Shown here: piece by piece, positions 5,634-7,997 of the stretch
Layout of the letters: every line of letters begins with the position of its first letter
How positions within the stretch are numbered: position 1 is the first letter of the stretch
Source: an uncultured Streptococcus sp.
GTDB lineage: Bacteria > Bacillota > Bacilli > Lactobacillales > Streptococcaceae
Reading direction: 5' to 3'
Assembly (NCBI GenBank): GCA_905373305.1
Contig: CAJPSM010000059.1
Span: forward strand, 1 to 7,997
DNA: 7,997 nucleotides
Translations under genes and position numbers: made by a program
Notes under the pieces: generated by a model
Database searches by the model: none
Seen by the model: only the letters and a program-made list of their open reading frames with translations
Told to the model about the DNA's origin: nothing

Positions 5634-6256
5634 TGAAACTCTATTTTGTCCGTCACGGTCGCACCCTCTGGAATCTTGAAGGACGTTTTCAAGGTGCTAG
5701 TGGGGACTCGCCCCTTCTTCCAGAGTCCATTGACACTCTAAAGCAACTGGGTCAGTATCTCAAGGAAATACCTTTTGATACGATTTATTCTAGTGATTTA
5801 CCTAGAGCGGTCAAATCTGCTGAAATTATCCAAGGTCAACTCCTGAAACCTTGTCCTTTAGAAAGTATTCCAGACCTACGTGAATGGCAACTTGGGAAAC
5901 TTGAAGGTTTAAAAATCGCAACTCTCAATGCCATCTACCCTCAACAAATCAAGGCCTTTCGCTCCAATCTGGCTCAGTTTGATACGAGGATGTTTGAAGC
6001 CGAGTCTCTCTACAGCACGACTCAGCGTACTATTCAATTTATTAAATCTCTGAAAGAAAGTCCGGCTGAAAACATTCTAATCGTCGGTCATGGTGCAAAT
6101 CTCACTGCTAGCCTACGTACACTTCTAGGTTATAAAGAGGCTCACCTTCGCAAAGATGGGGGCTTAGCCAATGCTAGCCTAACAATTTTGGACACTGTGG
6201 ATTTTGAATCCTTCACTCTCGAAAGATGGAATGACACTTCCTATCAGGAAAAATAA
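5633..6256 (+). CDS. Histidine phosphatase superfamily protein (phosphoglycerate-mutase-like)
   Basis: The protein has 207 residues and the full catalytic set of the histidine phosphatase superfamily: Arg7-His8-Gly9 with phospho-accepting His8, Arg58 in SSDLPRAVKSAE, acid Glu84 in DLREWQLG, and His153 in VGHGAN. The size and the REW-x-LGKLEG segment fit small broad phosphatases such as PhoE or alpha-ribazole-phosphatase-like proteins more than the glycolytic mutase, which is longer. The substrate cannot be read from sequence. There is no signal peptide or membrane helix, so it is cytosolic. The ATG shares a base with the TAA of the deacylase gene (TAATG at 5631-5635), with GGAGG ten bases upstream. 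It is the last gene of the operon and is followed by a terminator. Confidence 0.88.
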   Translation: MKLYFVRHGRTLWNLEGRFQGASGDSPLLPESIDTLKQLGQYLKEIPFDTIYSSDLPRAVKSAEIIQGQLLKPCPLESIPDLREWQLGKLEGLKIATLNAIYPQQIKAFRSNLAQFDTRMFEAESLYSTTQRTIQFIKSLKESPAENILIVGHGANLTASLRTLLGYKEAHLRKDGGLANASLTILDTVDFESFTLERWNDTSYQEK

Positions 6257-6258
6257 TG

Positions 6259-6288
6259 GAACTTGATCTCAGCGGTCAAGTTCTTTTT
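6259..6288 (+). terminator. Rho-independent terminator after the histidine phosphatase gene
   Basis: GAACTTGA (6259-6266) pairs with TCAAGTTC (6276-6283). The stem extends by a T-G and a C-G pair to about 10 base pairs with a 5-base loop (TCAGC), and five T follow at 6284-6288. It starts three bases after the stop codon and separates the operon from lysS. Confidence 0.88.
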
Positions 6289-6326
6289 AGTTTTCAAAGA
6301 ATATCCGTGAATTTCTTTGCTATTTA

Positions 6327-6335
6327 TGATAAAAT
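6327..6335 (+). promoter_or_regulatory. Extended -10 promoter for lysS
   Basis: TGATAAAAT is a near-consensus -10 (TAAAAT, 6330-6335) with a TGn extension. The -35 position at 17 bases (GTGAAT) is poor. The expected start near 6342 leaves a leader of about 52 bases, too short for a T-box riboswitch. Confidence 0.65.
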
Positions 6336-6394
6336 GGGAGTATCGCAAAAAATGACTCATCGTATCAAATTTTGAGTAAAACTAGGAGGATCCC

Positions 6395-7885
6395 ATGTCT
6401 ACAGAACATATGGAAGAACTAAATGACCAGCAGATCGTTCGCCGTGAAAAAATGGCTGCGCTCCGTGAACAAGGAATCGATCCCTTCGGAAAACGTTTTG
6501 AACGTACTGCTAACTCTCAAGAACTTAAAGATAAATTTGCAGAACTTGACAAAGAACAACTACATGAATTAAACGAAACTGCTACGATTGCAGGACGCTT
6601 GATAACCAAACGTGGTAAAGGGAAGGTCGGCTTTGCCCATCTCCAAGACCGTGAAGGTCAAATCCAAATCTACGTTCGTAAAGACGAAGTCGGTGAAGAA
6701 AATTACGAAATCTTCAAAAAAGCAGACCTTGGTGACTTCCTCGGTGTCGAAGGTGAGGTCATGCGTACCGATATGGGAGAACTCTCTATCAAGGCTACAC
6801 ACATCACTCACTTGTCTAAAGCTCTTCGTCCACTTCCTGAAAAATTCCACGGTTTGACAGACGTTGAAACCATCTACCGTAAACGTTACCTAGACTTGAT
6901 TTCTAATCGTGAAAGCTTTGAACGTTTTGTCACTCGTTCAAAAATCATCTCTGAAATCCGTCGTTACCTTGACCAAAAAGGTTTCCTTGAAGTGGAAACA
7001 CCTGTTCTCCACAACGAAGCTGGAGGTGCTGCTGCTCGTCCATTTATCACACACCACAATGCTCAAAACATTGACATGGTGCTTCGAATCGCGACGGAGC
7101 TTCACTTGAAACGTCTTATCGTAGGTGGAATGGAACGCGTTTATGAGATTGGTCGTATCTTCCGTAATGAAGGTATGGATGCCACTCACAACCCTGAGTT
7201 CACTTCTATCGAGGTTTACCAAGCTTATGCAGACTTCCAAGATATCATGGACTTGACGGAAGGTATTATCCAACACGCTGCTAAAGCTGTCAAAGGTGAT
7301 GGTCCAGTCAACTACCAAGGAACTGAAATCAAAATCAACGAACCATTCAAACGTGTTCACATGGTGGACGCTATTAAAGAAATTACTGGTGTTGATTTCT
7401 GGCAAGACATGACTTTCGAGGAAGCAAAAGCTATTGCTGCTGAAAAGAAAGTTCCAGTTGAAAAACACTACACTGAAGTTGGTCACATTATCAACGCCTT
7501 CTTTGAGGAGTTCGTTGAAGAAACCTTGATCCAACCAACCTTTGTCTACGGACATCCAGTAGCTGTCTCTCCACTCGCTAAGAAAAATCCTGAAGATGAG
7601 CGCTTTACTGACCGTTTTGAGCTCTTCATCATGACTAAGGAGTACGGTAATGCCTTTACTGAGTTGAATGACCCAATCGATCAGCTTAGCCGTTTTGAAG
7701 CCCAAGCAAAAGCTAAAGAACTTGGGGACGATGAAGCAACGGGTATCGACTACGACTACATCGAAGCCCTTGAATACGGTATGCCACCAACAGGTGGTTT
7801 GGGAATCGGTATCGACCGCCTCTGCATGCTCCTCACAGATACAACTACTATCCGTGATGTATTGCTTTTCCCAACAATGAAATAA
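6395..7885 (+). CDS. lysS: Lysyl-tRNA synthetase, class II
   Basis: LysS charges tRNA(Lys) with lysine using ATP. The protein is 496 residues, the normal bacterial length. An N-terminal helix region precedes the anticodon-binding OB fold (about 60-150, with VGFAHLQDREGQIQIYV). The class II catalytic core follows: motif 1 around 178-204 (ending EVETPVL), motif 2 at about 253-275 (GRIFRNEGMDATHNPEF, with Arg257 and Glu259), and motif 3 at 467-476 (GGLGIGIDRL, with Arg475). Nothing is missing. The ATG at 6395 follows a perfect AGGAGGA (6384-6390) with a 4-base spacer. The gene stands alone between two terminators. Codon choice is biased toward GGT, CGT, CTT and AAA, which suggests high expression. 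Confidence 0.98.
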   Translation: MSTEHMEELNDQQIVRREKMAALREQGIDPFGKRFERTANSQELKDKFAELDKEQLHELNETATIAGRLITKRGKGKVGFAHLQDREGQIQIYVRKDEVGEENYEIFKKADLGDFLGVEGEVMRTDMGELSIKATHITHLSKALRPLPEKFHGLTDVETIYRKRYLDLISNRESFERFVTRSKIISEIRRYLDQKGFLEVETPVLHNEAGGAAARPFITHHNAQNIDMVLRIATELHLKRLIVGGMERVYEIGRIFRNEGMDATHNPEFTSIEVYQAYADFQDIMDLTEGIIQHAAKAVKGDGPVNYQGTEIKINEPFKRVHMVDAIKEITGVDFWQDMTFEEAKAIAAEKKVPVEKHYTEVGHIINAFFEEFVEETLIQPTFVYGHPVAVSPLAKKNPEDERFTDRFELFIMTKEYGNAFTELNDPIDQLSRFEAQAKAKELGDDEATGIDYDYIEALEYGMPPTGGLGIGIDRLCMLLTDTTTIRDVLLFPTMK

Positions 7886-7893
7886 ACTCTTAT

Positions 7894-7918
7894 CCTCTGC
7901 CTCTTGTCAGAGGTTTTT
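7894..7918 (+). terminator. Rho-independent terminator after lysS
   Basis: CCTCTG (7894-7899) pairs with CAGAGG (7908-7913) around an 8-base loop, followed by five T (7914-7918). It begins 8 bases after the lysS stop codon. Confidence 0.85.
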
Positions 7919-7943
7919 AATACTAAAAAGAGACTGAGGTTCA

Positions 7944-7997
7944 TATACTGACCCCAAAAAGTTAGACAAATAATTTAAGCGAAGGATTTAGTTCTGT
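7944..7997. mobile_element. Probable end of an IS3-family (IS150/IS861-like) insertion sequence, cut by the window edge
   Basis: The segment from TATACTGACCCC through AAAAAGTTAGACA resembles the terminal inverted repeat of IS150-group IS3 elements common in streptococci, which begin with a TGTACTG-like end followed by a C-rich then A-rich stretch and GTTRGACA. No transposase codons are visible in the remaining bases, and the outer boundary (about 7944) and orientation are uncertain. It lies just downstream of the lysS terminator, a typical safe landing place. The identification comes from recalled motif resemblance, not from an alignment. Confidence 0.5.

Noticed and set aside
6342..6394. T-box riboswitch or attenuator upstream of lysS
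   Set aside because: The leader is only about 52 bases and has no T-box motif or terminator. The short competing pairings (GAGT 6338-6341 with ACTC 6355-6358, or ACTCA 6355-6359 with TGAGT 6373-6377) are too weak to claim.
6938..7705. Open frame of 255 codons antisense to lysS
   Set aside because: It lies wholly within lysS on the opposite strand, has no ribosome site, and its composition (rich in F, S, V, L) is what the complement of strongly biased lysS codons produces.

Overview
The window looks like chromosome from a mitis-group Streptococcus (S. pneumoniae, S. mitis, S. oralis, S. infantis or a close relative). The reasons are low G+C, AGGAGG-type ribosome sites, extended -10 promoters (TGnTATAAT) and proteins resembling pneumococcal ones. 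The order glmU, Nudix hydrolase, macP, pfs, rocS matches, as I recall it, the pneumococcal chromosome. I cannot fix the species without a search.

Left part, minus strand (3243 down to 1): glmU, an ADP-ribose-pyrophosphatase-like Nudix gene, macP and pfs/mtnN form a compact operon with gaps of about 9 to 25 bases, driven from an extended -10 promoter at 3275-3283. Beyond pfs comes the start of rocS, which runs off the left edge. It has its own near-consensus promoter at 231-259.

Middle part, plus strand: glmU is divergent from a membrane-anchored GH25 lysozyme-like gene (3402-4202), which ends at a strong terminator. A second promoter then drives three genes joined by stop/start overlaps: a DUF368 (PopT-type) undecaprenyl-phosphate translocase, a YbaK/EbsC aminoacyl-tRNA deacylase and a histidine phosphatase. 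These end at a terminator at 6259-6288.

Right part: lysS (lysyl-tRNA synthetase) has its own promoter and terminator. The last ~54 bases look like the end of an IS3-family insertion sequence cut by the window edge.

Functionally, several genes concern the cell envelope and division: GlmU makes UDP-GlcNAc, MacP activates the synthase PBP2a, the GH25 protein probably cuts peptidoglycan, PopT recycles the lipid carrier and RocS links the nucleoid to the membrane. The others are housekeeping (Pfs, Nudix, deacylase, LysS). I found no CRISPR array, tRNA, rRNA, prophage or clearly new system. The points worth a second look are small: a GH25 gene with no ribosome site, a Nudix protein with a changed signature, a duplicated start region at pfs, and the IS end.
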